DNA of 64,000 nt from an uncultured Alphaproteobacteria bacterium (GTDB taxonomy: Bacteria > Pseudomonadota > Alphaproteobacteria > RF32 > CAG-239): positions 207,452 to 271,451 of the forward strand of contig CAKQUG010000002.1 of NCBI GenBank assembly GCA_934277545.1. Reading direction: 5' to 3'. Under the pieces are notes generated by a model, which searched no databases, was not told the DNA's origin, and saw nothing but the letters and a program-made list of their open reading frames with translations. A program made the translations under genes and the position numbers. Position 1 is the first letter of the stretch, and each line of letters begins with the position of its first letter. This document shows positions 1 through 8,095 of the stretch, piece by piece.

Positions 1-969
1 AAGAAACTCAAAGGTGTAAAGGCCGTTCAAACACTGTCGCGCTTAAATCGTGTATGCCCTGGAAAAACGGATACGTTTATTTTGGATTTTATCAATACGG
101 CCGATGAAATTAAAAAAGCTTTTGAGCCATTCTATACCGAAACCTTCTTAAAAGAATCAATCAATACAGATTTGATATTTGAGGTGCAAGCAAAAATAGC
201 TGAAGCAAAGGTATATAATGAATCTGATGTAGAGGAATTTGCTAAATTCTATTACAGCGAAGGTACTCAATCTGATAAAGATTTGGGTAAAATTGCAAGT
301 ATGCTTGAGCCTGCTGTGGAGAAATATAGCAAATTAGAGGAAGTGGAAAGATTTGATTTTCGTCGTAATGTCCGCAACCTTGTTAAATGGTACAATTATA
401 TTTCACAAATTAACCGCTTATTTAATGAACAACTCCACAAAGAGGTACTTTATGCCAACGCTTTGAGTAAATTCTTATCCGAAGGTTCGGATCCGGTTAT
501 TGATATCAAAAATAAACTGAAACTTGAATATTATAAGCTCAAAGAAGTATTTAAAGGTTCTATTTCTTTGGCCGAAGGCAAAGGGGAAAGTTCTGTTGGA
601 GGCAAAGTTGGTCAAGTTCCAGATCCAGCTTTATTAGATCCGCTGAATGAAGTTATTAAACGGATTAACGAGCAGTTCGGTATTGATTTAACTGAAGCAG
701 ATAAGGTTATTTATAATTCCATTCATGATAAACTTATGGCTGATAAAAAATTGCAAAAACTCATAAAATCAAGCAAAGACGATGATGAGAAAATTTTTAC
801 TTCATCTATTTTCCCGAAATTCTTTGGAGAAGCGGCAAATGCCGGATTTGATGAGCAAGTAGAAGCCTATAACTCATTATTTGAGGATAAAAACAAATAC
901 AAAGCTATGATGGCAGTTCTAGCCGCACAGTTGTTCAAAGAAGTTAGAGAACAAATAAGAGAAGGTTAA
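1..969 (+). CDS. hsdR: Type I restriction enzyme R subunit, C-terminal part (start outside window)
   Basis: The reading frame is open from base 1, so the gene begins outside the window and only its last 322 codons are visible. The first visible residues read LKGVKAVQTLSRLNRVCPGK, which matches helicase motif VI of superfamily 2 motors as found in HsdR proteins. The charged helical tail that follows fits the HsdR C-terminal region that contacts the methylase core. HsdR is the ATP-dependent DNA-translocating and cleaving subunit of type I restriction-modification. HsdM and HsdS are not visible and would lie to the left. The stop codon is 12 bases before the next start, so the two downstream defence genes are probably cotranscribed with it. 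Confidence 0.85.
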   Translation, partial: KKLKGVKAVQTLSRLNRVCPGKTDTFILDFINTADEIKKAFEPFYTETFLKESINTDLIFEVQAKIAEAKVYNESDVEEFAKFYYSEGTQSDKDLGKIASMLEPAVEKYSKLEEVERFDFRRNVRNLVKWYNYISQINRLFNEQLHKEVLYANALSKFLSEGSDPVIDIKNKLKLEYYKLKEVFKGSISLAEGKGESSVGGKVGQVPDPALLDPLNEVIKRINEQFGIDLTEADKVIYNSIHDKLMADKKLQKLIKSSKDDDEKIFTSSIFPKFFGEAANAGFDEQVEAYNSLFEDKNKYKAMMAVLAAQLFKEVREQIREG

Positions 970-981
970 AGGATTTGGACT

Positions 982-2913
982 ATGCATATAACCAAAATAC
1001 ATATAGAAAATTTCAGATTATTAAAAAATATTGAGATAAACATAGATAAGAAAACTACATTACTGGTTGGTAGAAATAATACAGCAAAAACATCAATATT
1101 GCAGTTAATCTCTAATGTATTAAAAAATAACCCTTTATCTTATAATGACTATCCTTTATATGAAAGAAATAGAGCATTAAAAGCCCTTATATCTTTTAGT
1201 AAGGGGAATATTTCATTTGATGACTTAAAAAATAATGTACTAAATCCATCTATAAGTTTCTTTATTGATTATACCGAAGAAGGTGATGCAGATAATCTTG
1301 GTGCATTATCGCCATTTATTATTGACGTAAATTATGAATCTACAACAACTATTATTAAAGCAGAATACGAATTTTCTGCTGATGAAGAAACAGTAAAGAA
1401 ATTTTTGAATGATTATTTGGTCTATGACAACGGAAGAATCTTAATTGAAAATCTAAGAAATGCTATTGTTGAAGTTTTTCCCAAAATTTTCAAATTAAAT
1501 ATTAAAGCCATAGATCCACTAGATTCCAGTAATAGTCAGCAAAAGAAATTAGAAGAATTCATAAAATTGTTTCCTTTATATATTATTTCTGCTGAACGAT
1601 TTTTAGACGAAGGAGAACAACAAAAAAACAGTTCTTTAAGTAAAATAATAAATGATTATTTTAACAAAACTTTCGAAAGCATTGAACCTGAGTTCAACGA
1701 TAAAATTGAAGAACTTAAGAATTTTGTATCATCTGAAAATATCAAAATTCAAAGTACAACAACAAAAATTTTAAGTCAACTGATTGACAAATCAATAGGC
1801 TTTGGCTATCCAAACGCAGATGAGTTATCACTTGGTGTGCAGACAAGACTTGACTTAAATAATCAAATAGAAAGTAAAGCTGATTTAATATATAACAATA
1901 AAAAATATAATGATAATCTCCCAAGCTCTTATAATGGATTAGGGTATAAAAATTTAATAAAAATTCAATTTGAGCTAGCTTCATTTGCTAGCATGCTAAA
2001 AGAAGAAGGAAACGCTTGCATTCCTATTTTATGCATAGAGGAACCAGAATCACATATGCATCCCCAAATGCAGCAGGTGTTTATAAGACATATAGAAAAT
2101 TTTTTACAATCAATATCTGACATAAGAATCCAGACTATTATTACATCTCATTCCTCTCATATTGCAAATGCAATCGACTTTTCGAAAATCAGATATATGC
2201 ATAGAGTAAAATATAGTGTTATTTGTAAGGATTTAGGAAAATTTGCGATAGAAAATAGAGACAATCTATCTTTTATACAAAAATACCTTACACTTACGAA
2301 ATGTGATTTATTTTTTGCTGACAAGGCTATTTTTGTTGAGGGGACATCCGAAAAACTACTTATACCTGATATCATAGATAAAGAAGAAATGTTGTCTGAA
2401 CTTAGAAATCAATATTATACAATTATAGAGGTTGGAGGAGCTTATGCTAATAAATTTATTCCTTTGCTACGTTTTTTAGAAATACCATGTGTAATATTTA
2501 CTGATATTGATAGTATAGATTCAGATAGAAAGCGTTCTCTAGTTAGTGTTGGAGTAGCGTCATCCAATAGTACTATAAATGAATGGGTTAAGAACAAAAA
2601 AGGTATATTAGCAGTGTCTTTAACCATCATTAAGTCATTAACAGATCAGGAAAAAACTAGTAATAATATACATATTGAATTTCAAACAGATGAGAATGGG
2701 TTATGTGGCCGTTCACTTGAAGAAGCAATAATAAATGTGAATAGAGTAAAATATAAACTACCTACAAATGTTACAGAAGGTGATATAGAATTTAAACAGA
2801 AATCGAAAACCGATTTTATATTAGATTTGATTACGGGAAACGATGGATATATTGCTCCTAAATATATTTTAAATGGTTTGAAATGGTTAAAAGAGGCCAA
2901 AAGTTTAAGATAG
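982..2913 (+). CDS. gajA: OLD-family ATP-dependent nuclease, GajA-like (Gabija component A)
   Basis: The 643-residue protein has an N-terminal ABC/SMC-type ATPase domain. A Walker A motif GRNNTAKTS lies at residues 30-38, and the Walker B region IEEPESHMHPQ has E353 and E354. A C-terminal TOPRIM nuclease domain follows, with the acidic residue in FVEGTSEK (E453) and the DxD pair in FTDIDS (D508, D510). This order is that of class 2 OLD proteins, which are paired with a UvrD-like helicase. In Gabija, GajA is the sequence-specific nicking nuclease and GajB is the helicase partner. The next gene is such a helicase, 11 bases downstream. Its codons are more AT-rich than those of the housekeeping genes to the right, consistent with transfer. 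Gabija is the best fit, although other OLD-UvrD pairs exist. Confidence 0.8.
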   Translation: MHITKIHIENFRLLKNIEINIDKKTTLLVGRNNTAKTSILQLISNVLKNNPLSYNDYPLYERNRALKALISFSKGNISFDDLKNNVLNPSISFFIDYTEEGDADNLGALSPFIIDVNYESTTTIIKAEYEFSADEETVKKFLNDYLVYDNGRILIENLRNAIVEVFPKIFKLNIKAIDPLDSSNSQQKKLEEFIKLFPLYIISAERFLDEGEQQKNSSLSKIINDYFNKTFESIEPEFNDKIEELKNFVSSENIKIQSTTTKILSQLIDKSIGFGYPNADELSLGVQTRLDLNNQIESKADLIYNNKKYNDNLPSSYNGLGYKNLIKIQFELASFASMLKEEGNACIPILCIEEPESHMHPQMQQVFIRHIENFLQSISDIRIQTIITSHSSHIANAIDFSKIRYMHRVKYSVICKDLGKFAIENRDNLSFIQKYLTLTKCDLFFADKAIFVEGTSEKLLIPDIIDKEEMLSELRNQYYTIIEVGGAYANKFIPLLRFLEIPCVIFTDIDSIDSDRKRSLVSVGVASSNSTINEWVKNKKGILAVSLTIIKSLTDQEKTSNNIHIEFQTDENGLCGRSLEEAIINVNRVKYKLPTNVTEGDIEFKQKSKTDFILDLITGNDGYIAPKYILNGLKWLKEAKSLR

Positions 2914-2924
2914 GAGACGTAACA

Positions 2925-4628
2925 ATGAGTGATGGTAATTATAAAAAAGCAGTGGAGGAAGCTGATAAGATAGAAGAAAATATAATTTCAGTTCTTGCTA
3001 GTGGAAAGAATTTTCGAGTAGAAGCTGGCGCTGGTTCTGGAAAAACATATTCGTTACTAAGAGTAATTGAGTGGTTAGAAAAAAACAAGTGGTCTCATTT
3101 TAAAAAGAATCACCAACAAGTAGCCTGCTTGACATATACAAATACAGCCGTTGATGTAATTGCAAATAGGTTAAATACAAATTCATTCATTATACCATGT
3201 ACAATTCACTCATTTGCATGGGAAGCTATTAAACAATATCAAAAATTTTTGATAAGTCATATAAGGACGACATCGGAATTTCAATTAGAAAACACAGAAA
3301 TAAAAGAAATACAATACAATTTAGGCTATAGATATGTAGAAGATGGCGTTTTGTATTTGTATCATAACGATGTGATAAATTTATTTGTCAGACTTCTAGA
3401 CGAAGCTAAATTTCGTAGGATTTTTGCAAGCAAATATCCTTTGATCTTAATAGATGAATATCAAGATTCGTTCAAAATTATAATTGATAAGTTTAAAGAT
3501 TATTTTATATCTCCAGGAACATTACCTCAATTTGGCTTTTTTGGCGATTCTTGGCAAACAATTTATCAGTCAAACAATCCTTGTGGAATAATTGAAGATA
3601 ATAATATTATAGAAATTAAAAAAGTTTCTAACTTTCGTTCTGCTCCATATATTGTAAATTTATTGAATAAAATTCGCCCAGATCTTCCTCAGATTTCAGC
3701 TATTGATAGTACATTAGGAGAAATAATCGTTGTTCATAACAATGATTTTTGTGGAGAAAGAAGAAATGAGAAAAACTTCAAAGGCGATTTACCCATAGAT
3801 GAATTAAAGAAAAGAATAAATACTCTTGAGAATATTTTTTGTACTTCCGGAACCAGTAAAACATTAATGATAACGCACAGGATTTTATCAGAACAACAAG
3901 GTTATGAAGATATTTTAAAATCGGTAGGTGATAAATTTAAGGAAAAGGATGAAGACATTTTACTTTTTGTATCAGAAATAGCCGAACCATTGTACACAGC
4001 ACTCAACAATAAAGACATGAAATTATTATTCCAAGTTTTAGGTGTTAGACACTATCCCATCAATAAAAAGTCTGAAAAACAACAATGGCTAGATTTATAT
4101 TCAAAATTATCACTTGCTAGGAATGGAAAAATTATAGATGTAATGTCATGCATTATGGAAAGTAAGCTTATACCAGTTCCCGATAAAATACTGAATTATT
4201 ATAAACTGTATAAGAAAGGGAGCGATATCGATTATCTTAAAACCACACTTAGAGCTTATCTTAATATAAAATATTCTCAATTTATAGCTGCAGTTGATTT
4301 TTTTCTACCTGAATCTCAATATTCGACAAGTCATGGGGTCAAAGGAGAAGAATATGATAATGTGATTTTTGTTGTTGGGAAAGGATGGAATAATTACCAG
4401 TTCGATAAATTTATGCCAATGAGTAATACTAGAATATTACCAGAGTATAAGGAAGCATTTATTAGAAATAGGAATTTATTTTATGTATGCTGTTCTAGGC
4501 CTAAAAATAAACTTCTAATATTTGTATCATTAAAAGTTGATAATTCATTTGAAGAGTATTTAAGAAATTTAGTTGGAAACGAAAATTATTATTCTTTTTC
4601 AGAGTTTATAAAAAAATACTCAACCTAA
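2925..4628 (+). CDS. gajB: UvrD/PcrA-like superfamily 1 helicase, GajB-like (Gabija component B)
   Basis: The 567-residue protein carries the SF1 helicase motifs in order: Walker A AGAGSGKT (K40), motif Ia LTYTNTAVDV, motif II DEYQD (residues 177-181), motif III FFGDSWQTIYQ, motif IV NFRSAPY, motif V HGVKGEEYDNVIF and motif VI FYVCCSRPKNKL. I chose the ATG at 2925 because it has an AGGAGA ribosome site at 2912-2917. An in-frame ATG at 2883 lies inside the nuclease gene and has no such site. It is somewhat longer than typical GajB, which is about 500 residues. Together with the upstream OLD nuclease it forms a Gabija-type anti-phage operon attached to a type I restriction gene. A role in DNA repair is less likely given the pairing. 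Confidence 0.8.
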   Translation: MSDGNYKKAVEEADKIEENIISVLASGKNFRVEAGAGSGKTYSLLRVIEWLEKNKWSHFKKNHQQVACLTYTNTAVDVIANRLNTNSFIIPCTIHSFAWEAIKQYQKFLISHIRTTSEFQLENTEIKEIQYNLGYRYVEDGVLYLYHNDVINLFVRLLDEAKFRRIFASKYPLILIDEYQDSFKIIIDKFKDYFISPGTLPQFGFFGDSWQTIYQSNNPCGIIEDNNIIEIKKVSNFRSAPYIVNLLNKIRPDLPQISAIDSTLGEIIVVHNNDFCGERRNEKNFKGDLPIDELKKRINTLENIFCTSGTSKTLMITHRILSEQQGYEDILKSVGDKFKEKDEDILLFVSEIAEPLYTALNNKDMKLLFQVLGVRHYPINKKSEKQQWLDLYSKLSLARNGKIIDVMSCIMESKLIPVPDKILNYYKLYKKGSDIDYLKTTLRAYLNIKYSQFIAAVDFFLPESQYSTSHGVKGEEYDNVIFVVGKGWNNYQFDKFMPMSNTRILPEYKEAFIRNRNLFYVCCSRPKNKLLIFVSLKVDNSFEEYLRNLVGNENYYSFSEFIKKYST

Positions 4629-4661
4629 ATCTAGCAAAAATTTTCCTTGTAGCGACTTTCC

Positions 4662-5171
4662 TCACAGCTCCTTGCTTAAAATATCCTGGCTTTCGGTGAG
4701 CATTTTGCGGATATACTCGTCCAAAATTGCGGAGGTTTGGTGTTCGTCGGTTCCGAGTTCGGCGGCGATTAAGGCACCGTAGCGCACCGAGAAGCTCATA
4801 AACAAATCTCTCAACGCCCGACCGAGGTTAAAGGCATAATTGCCGGCACGTTTGCGGTCAACCATTTCACCGGTCAACATCTTGAGTTTAGCCTTAGCCA
4901 ACATCGCCCGATAATAAATATCTGCCGTTTTGGCCTGCTGAAAGGTTCCCATATTGCTCATACGAACGCCGCCTTGCGCCTCAAACAGCGGATCCGGTTT
5001 GCGTTGCTGTGCCGGATCGGTATTCATAAACCACTCACGGTTTGCCTCGTCGACATCAATTTTATCATCTCTCGTCTTATGAATACGCCCGGACTTTATC
5101 GCCGTCTGCACCGCATTCAGGTTCACCCCGCGAATACGCGCATATTCTCGCATTGATACTAATCTTCCCAT
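4662..5171 (-). CDS. Phage terminase small subunit-like DNA-binding protein
   Basis: The 169-residue protein begins MGRLVSMREYARIRGVNLNA, a helix-turn-helix of the kind found at the N-terminus of phage small terminase subunits (Nu1-like). An RKPDPLFEAQG linker and a helical C-terminal half (RAMLAKAKLKMLTGEMVDRK) resemble the oligomerisation domain. I chose the ATG at 5169-5171 because an AAAGGGAA ribosome site precedes it. An upstream start at 5228 lacks one. Small terminase recognises the packaging site on phage DNA. No large subunit follows, because the gene runs straight into the convergent defence genes. This suggests a truncated prophage or a satellite that uses a helper phage. The family assignment rests on motif resemblance only. 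Confidence 0.6.
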   Translation of the reverse strand: MGRLVSMREYARIRGVNLNAVQTAIKSGRIHKTRDDKIDVDEANREWFMNTDPAQQRKPDPLFEAQGGVRMSNMGTFQQAKTADIYYRAMLAKAKLKMLTGEMVDRKRAGNYAFNLGRALRDLFMSFSVRYGALIAAELGTDEHQTSAILDEYIRKMLTESQDILSKEL

Positions 5172-5196
5172 AAATTTCCCTTTCAAAACCCTAGGT

Positions 5197-5289
5197 GACC
5201 AGCCGGATTTATAAAATGACCAGCCCACATTTTAAGAAGTTATTATAACTATTTGATATTGCATTGTTTTTCAAAACACGCGACCAGCC
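5197..5289. repeat. Three direct copies of GACCAGCC upstream of the terminase-like gene
   Basis: The octamer GACCAGCC occurs at 5197-5204, 5218-5225 and 5282-5289, all in the same orientation. The outer two copies extend to GACCAGCCGGA. They lie in the 5' region of the terminase-like gene, whose product has an N-terminal helix-turn-helix. They could be its packaging or autoregulatory binding sites, but that link is inference. Confidence 0.6.
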
Positions 5290-5392
5290 GGAATTTTTCT
5301 GTTCAGCTAGCGAAACGGCGCGGCTTGCGGCCCCGCATACGAAAAATTGTCAGGAAGGACCCATTGGATACCACCGCGCCGGCATTGCAAAT

Positions 5393-5881
5393 TTACAGTT
5401 CTCGCATTCTCTTAAAGAACTTATAAATCGTCTCTTTACTGATATGTAGCGTGCGCGACACACTGTCAATGCTTTCACCTTCCATGATAAGTCGCATGGC
5501 CTTTTTAAGTTTCGGTGTATCGGCTCTTTCAAGAAACTCATAAGCCATCAACATCCGAACGTTGTCAGTAGATGTGCTTAAATTGGCGCAAAAAAAATCC
5601 CCATCAGATTGATCAGAATCTAATGAGGATGTTAAATATGCGCGGGTTCGTTTTCGTTTGTCCAGCAAGTGCAAGGCATATTGACGCATGTCATGCACCA
5701 CTAATGCTTCGTCAACATCAGGGATTTCGTAAAACTTATACAAATAGTGGCATAGCATGTCCTGCGCAATATCTTCCCGGTCGTCATAGCCGAAGTACGG
5801 CGTCGACAACAATTTTTTGATTTGAGCACAGATTGTGATACGGATATACTGCGGAAATCCGTTGAAAACTTCTTTATTCAT
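5393..5881 (-). CDS. Phage-type sigma-70-like factor (region 4 helix-turn-helix)
   Basis: The 162-residue protein resembles small phage RNA polymerase sigma-like proteins. The N-terminal half (FGYDDREDIAQDMLCHYLYKFY) looks like a sigma region 2 core. The C-terminus (RLIMEGESIDSVSRTLHISKETIYKFFKRMREL, in two parts) is a clear region 4 type helix-turn-helix. The start at 5881 has AGGGA eleven bases upstream. It may drive late or element-specific promoters. Two near-identical 46-bp boxes upstream of the other element operons (7998-8043, 10385-10430) are candidate targets. A simple HTH regulator is the alternative. Confidence 0.65.
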   Translation of the reverse strand: MNKEVFNGFPQYIRITICAQIKKLLSTPYFGYDDREDIAQDMLCHYLYKFYEIPDVDEALVVHDMRQYALHLLDKRKRTRAYLTSSLDSDQSDGDFFCANLSTSTDNVRMLMAYEFLERADTPKLKKAMRLIMEGESIDSVSRTLHISKETIYKFFKRMREL

Positions 5882-5918
5882 GATTAATCCCTGATGTTTG
5901 AAATTTAAAACAAAAAAC

Positions 5919-5944
5919 GGGGGCGGCTTTTTAAGGCCGTCCCC
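5919..5944. terminator. GC-rich hairpin upstream of the sigma-like gene
   Basis: GGGGGCGGC (5919-5927) pairs with GCCGTCCCC (5936-5944) with one G-T wobble. It lies 38 bases before the start of the sigma-like gene. It has a short T-run inside the loop rather than after the stem, so it may be a leader structure rather than a terminator. Confidence 0.5.
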
Positions 5945-6702
5945 GGTAGTCCGAATTAAAAGTTCAGATAGTTCAAATAGTCACAAAAACGGGAGGTTAT
6001 TCGAACCTCCCGATCATACCGAAAAATTACCACATTTTAGGCGAAAATGTAAACTCCTAATTTGTAAGTACATTTTTCCTGTTTTTGAGTATTATCACAT
6101 TGAAAATACGCTAAAAACTCTTGCGCATTTTAAATGCATTCAATTTTCCAAGCATAAATAACAAATAACCGAAAAAGCATAAAAGTGTCCAGAAGAAAAA
6201 TGCCTAGGACACATTACTTCCCAGTGTACCGAAAAAATACCTCATTTCCCGGTAAAATTTCCAGTTATTTTATGTCTGGACAACTTTCTCCCGATTATAT
6301 CATAAAAACTACCATATTTTCTTTGCATTGTCATGTGCTAATTTGTCAATGACACTTTAGACCATCATAATGAAAAATATAGGTAATTTTGGCGAAAATG
6401 TTAAGTAGTTTTTTGTTAACAACATTTTAGCCTGATTTGTTACATAACGAACATTGTAATTTCAAGCAATTAGGATTAATCTTGAATAAAAAATAATTCT
6501 CCGGTTACAATCCATGTCGCATTATAACCTCTTTTATAATAATTTTTTGAAGATTTGTCGCGCACTTTTTTGTCGCGACATAATAATTGTTAAAAGCCCG
6601 ATAAATCAGCCTTAAACAGCTCTTTAAAATGGAAAATCGGGAGCAATTTATTCATCGCCCCCGATTATATCCGGTTTTATAACCTAAAAATTCAAAAATG
6701 TC
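5945..6702. other. AT-rich non-coding control region of the element
   Basis: No convincing coding frame is seen. The stretch holds repeated short motifs. ACCGAAAAA occurs at 6018-6026, 6168-6176 and 6228-6236. A dyad ACATTTT/AAAATGT lies at 6032-6050. An 11-of-12 bp dyad GGCGAAAATGTT/AACATTTTAGCC lies at 6391-6402 and 6421-6432. A 10-bp palindrome TGTCGCGACA lies at 6571-6580. Iteron-like copies plus dyads suit a replication origin or a regulatory hub, but there is no direct proof of either. Confidence 0.45.
5990..6012. terminator. Perfect 9-bp hairpin
   Basis: CGGGAGGTT (5990-5998) and AACCTCCCG (6004-6012) form a perfect stem with a five-base loop. It is terminator-like for transcripts in either direction but has no long T-run, so its role is uncertain. 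Confidence 0.5.
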
Positions 6703-7095
6703 TCATACTTTTTTGTCTCCAACATTTTTCCCTTTGAGATAAAAGGAAATTTTTATTAACACCCGATGAAACCGTCGCCACATTTCGGCTCGTCCGTAAC
6801 CGAATTCCCGACACAGAAATTTCCAAGGAATATGGTTGGCTCGCTTCCATACAAGCTTGCGTTCGTCCGGTTCCAAAATCATAAACCAGTCTAAAACCAC
6901 TCGCTCCCAAATATCAATTTGTTCCGGGGTTGGGTTAAGTTTAGGAGGCTTACGTTCCATCAGATCCATTTCTTGCTGAGAATAGATAATCTCAAATTGC
7001 CAGCCTGAGGTTTTAGGTGGTTGCACTTTTGGCATCATACGATCAACAAATGCCGCAGTCTGCAGGTCTTGTTTGATTTGCTCAACGGTTATCAT
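6703..7095 (-). CDS. DUF6362-like phage-associated protein
   Basis: The 130-residue protein has the features I associate with DUF6362, found in alphaproteobacterial prophages: a central LEPDERKLVWKRANHIPWKF segment followed by CREFGYGRAEMWRRFHRVL, which reads as a helix-turn-helix. Function is unknown and DNA binding is inferred. Its ATG overlaps the stop of the upstream gene by four bases (ATGA), so the two are translationally coupled. Confidence 0.6.
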   Translation of the reverse strand: MITVEQIKQDLQTAAFVDRMMPKVQPPKTSGWQFEIIYSQQEMDLMERKPPKLNPTPEQIDIWERVVLDWFMILEPDERKLVWKRANHIPWKFLCREFGYGRAEMWRRFHRVLIKISFYLKGKNVGDKKV

Positions 7096-7760
7096 AACGC
7101 ACCGCCTTTGCTGAGCTCTTTTGCATATTCTCGCTTCAAGACTGCAACTTCAAATTCATGCAAGGAAAGTTCGTTATCTTTGCAATACCATTGCCGAACC
7201 GCCTTCTGCCAGTCACGCGCAATACACTTCTTGCCATGCTTCCAACCGCGCTCATTGTGCCAACTGATGAAAGCCGGTATGTCGATCGTTATCCCGATTT
7301 CATCACAATAACCGGCCACATCTTCTGCCGTCGGCGCTCCGATGTAGCTCAAGTTATCCACAAAAGCCGTCTCTCTTTCTCTACAATCCTTATCATTAAC
7401 CTTATCAGATTCCTGCTCATTCTCCGACTCCTTCTCCTGTTGGCGACCGGTTGACGGAAACTCAATAACTTCGCTGACCGTTCGTTTAGCGTTCGCTTTG
7501 CGACGGCTGACCGCTCGTTTGGCATTTTGTGCGTTAATCTCACAGGTTTGACGCCATTTCTCATTGTGATTTGCAATCACTTGTTGAATCGCATCAAATC
7601 TTTTTTTATTCAGCTCCGATAATTTTACTGACGTGGCACCGAATAAATTAAATTCACATATCGCGACAATTAAATTTGCAATCTCGCTTTTCTTAAAGTT
7701 ATGCACAGAAGCAAGGAAGTCTGCCGGATAGATGATAATTGAGGTTTTTCTATTTTCCAT
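7092..7760 (-). CDS. DUF6291-like phage replication-region protein
   Basis: The 222-residue protein begins KTSIIIYPADFLASVHNFKK, resembling the DUF6291 N-terminal domain of phage replisome-organiser-type proteins. A low-complexity Q/E/S-rich linker follows (about residues 95-125), then a C-terminal helical domain (ISWHNERGWKHGKKCIARDW). This arrangement is typical of phage replication initiators, where the N-terminus binds DNA and the tail recruits a helicase loader. It sits in an operon with the small ORF upstream (11-base overlap) and DUF6362 downstream (4-base overlap). The function is inferred from architecture. Confidence 0.5.
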   Translation of the reverse strand: MENRKTSIIIYPADFLASVHNFKKSEIANLIVAICEFNLFGATSVKLSELNKKRFDAIQQVIANHNEKWRQTCEINAQNAKRAVSRRKANAKRTVSEVIEFPSTGRQQEKESENEQESDKVNDKDCRERETAFVDNLSYIGAPTAEDVAGYCDEIGITIDIPAFISWHNERGWKHGKKCIARDWQKAVRQWYCKDNELSLHEFEVAVLKREYAKELSKGGAL

Positions 7761-7959
7761 CGCCGCCTCCTTTTTTAAGCGTTTGCTTAATACGCTTTAA
7801 GCCGGCCACCCATTTACGGGCAAGCTCGGAGCGTTTACCTTCTTCCTCAATGCGCTTTTCAAGTTCATCCAAAGCCGTCATCTCAAGATTAAGCAGATAG
7901 GCAACCGGAATTTTGCGGATTTCCGCAGTAACGTAGTGCTTTTTATCTCTGTGAAACAT
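7750..7959 (-). CDS. Small phage-type hypothetical protein
   Basis: The 69-residue protein is highly charged and helical (MFHRDKKHYVTAEIRKIPVA, then a Glu/Lys-rich helix ending KKGGGDGK). It has a strong AAAGGAGA ribosome site and overlaps the next gene by 11 bases. This marks it as the first gene of the 7959-6703 operon. No family recognised. Confidence 0.6.
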   Translation of the reverse strand: MFHRDKKHYVTAEIRKIPVAYLLNLEMTALDELEKRIEEEGKRSELARKWVAGLKRIKQTLKKGGGDGK

Positions 7960-7997
7960 GTTATTTCTCCTTTTCTAAAATTCTTGTTTCACTAAGG

Positions 7998-8043
7998 AAC
8001 ACTCCGCAAAATCGGAAAATCGTTCGGCAAAATTTGAAAAAAA
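7998..8043 (-). promoter_or_regulatory. 46-bp conserved upstream box, copy 1
   Basis: This stretch matches 10385-10430 at 41 of 46 positions. Each copy lies just upstream of a minus-strand element operon: this one 39 bases before the ATG at 7959, the other 22 bases before the ATG at 10363. On the minus strand the core reads TGCCGAACGATTTT. It is a candidate promoter or operator of the element, possibly for its sigma-like factor. Confidence 0.65.
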
Positions 8044-8095
8044 TATAAAAAAAACTGCCCCGGATATATTCCGAGGCGATAAGCGATTGATTTTC

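Noticed and set aside
1742..2900. Several 60-80 codon ORFs antisense to the OLD nuclease
   Set aside because: AT-rich shadow frames without ribosome sites, opposite intact catalytic motifs.
5290..5350. Minus-strand ATG followed by MRGRKPRRFAS, like the start of P27-type small terminases
   Set aside because: Only 11 codons before a stop, with no ribosome site and no continuation in another frame; too short to call a gene remnant.
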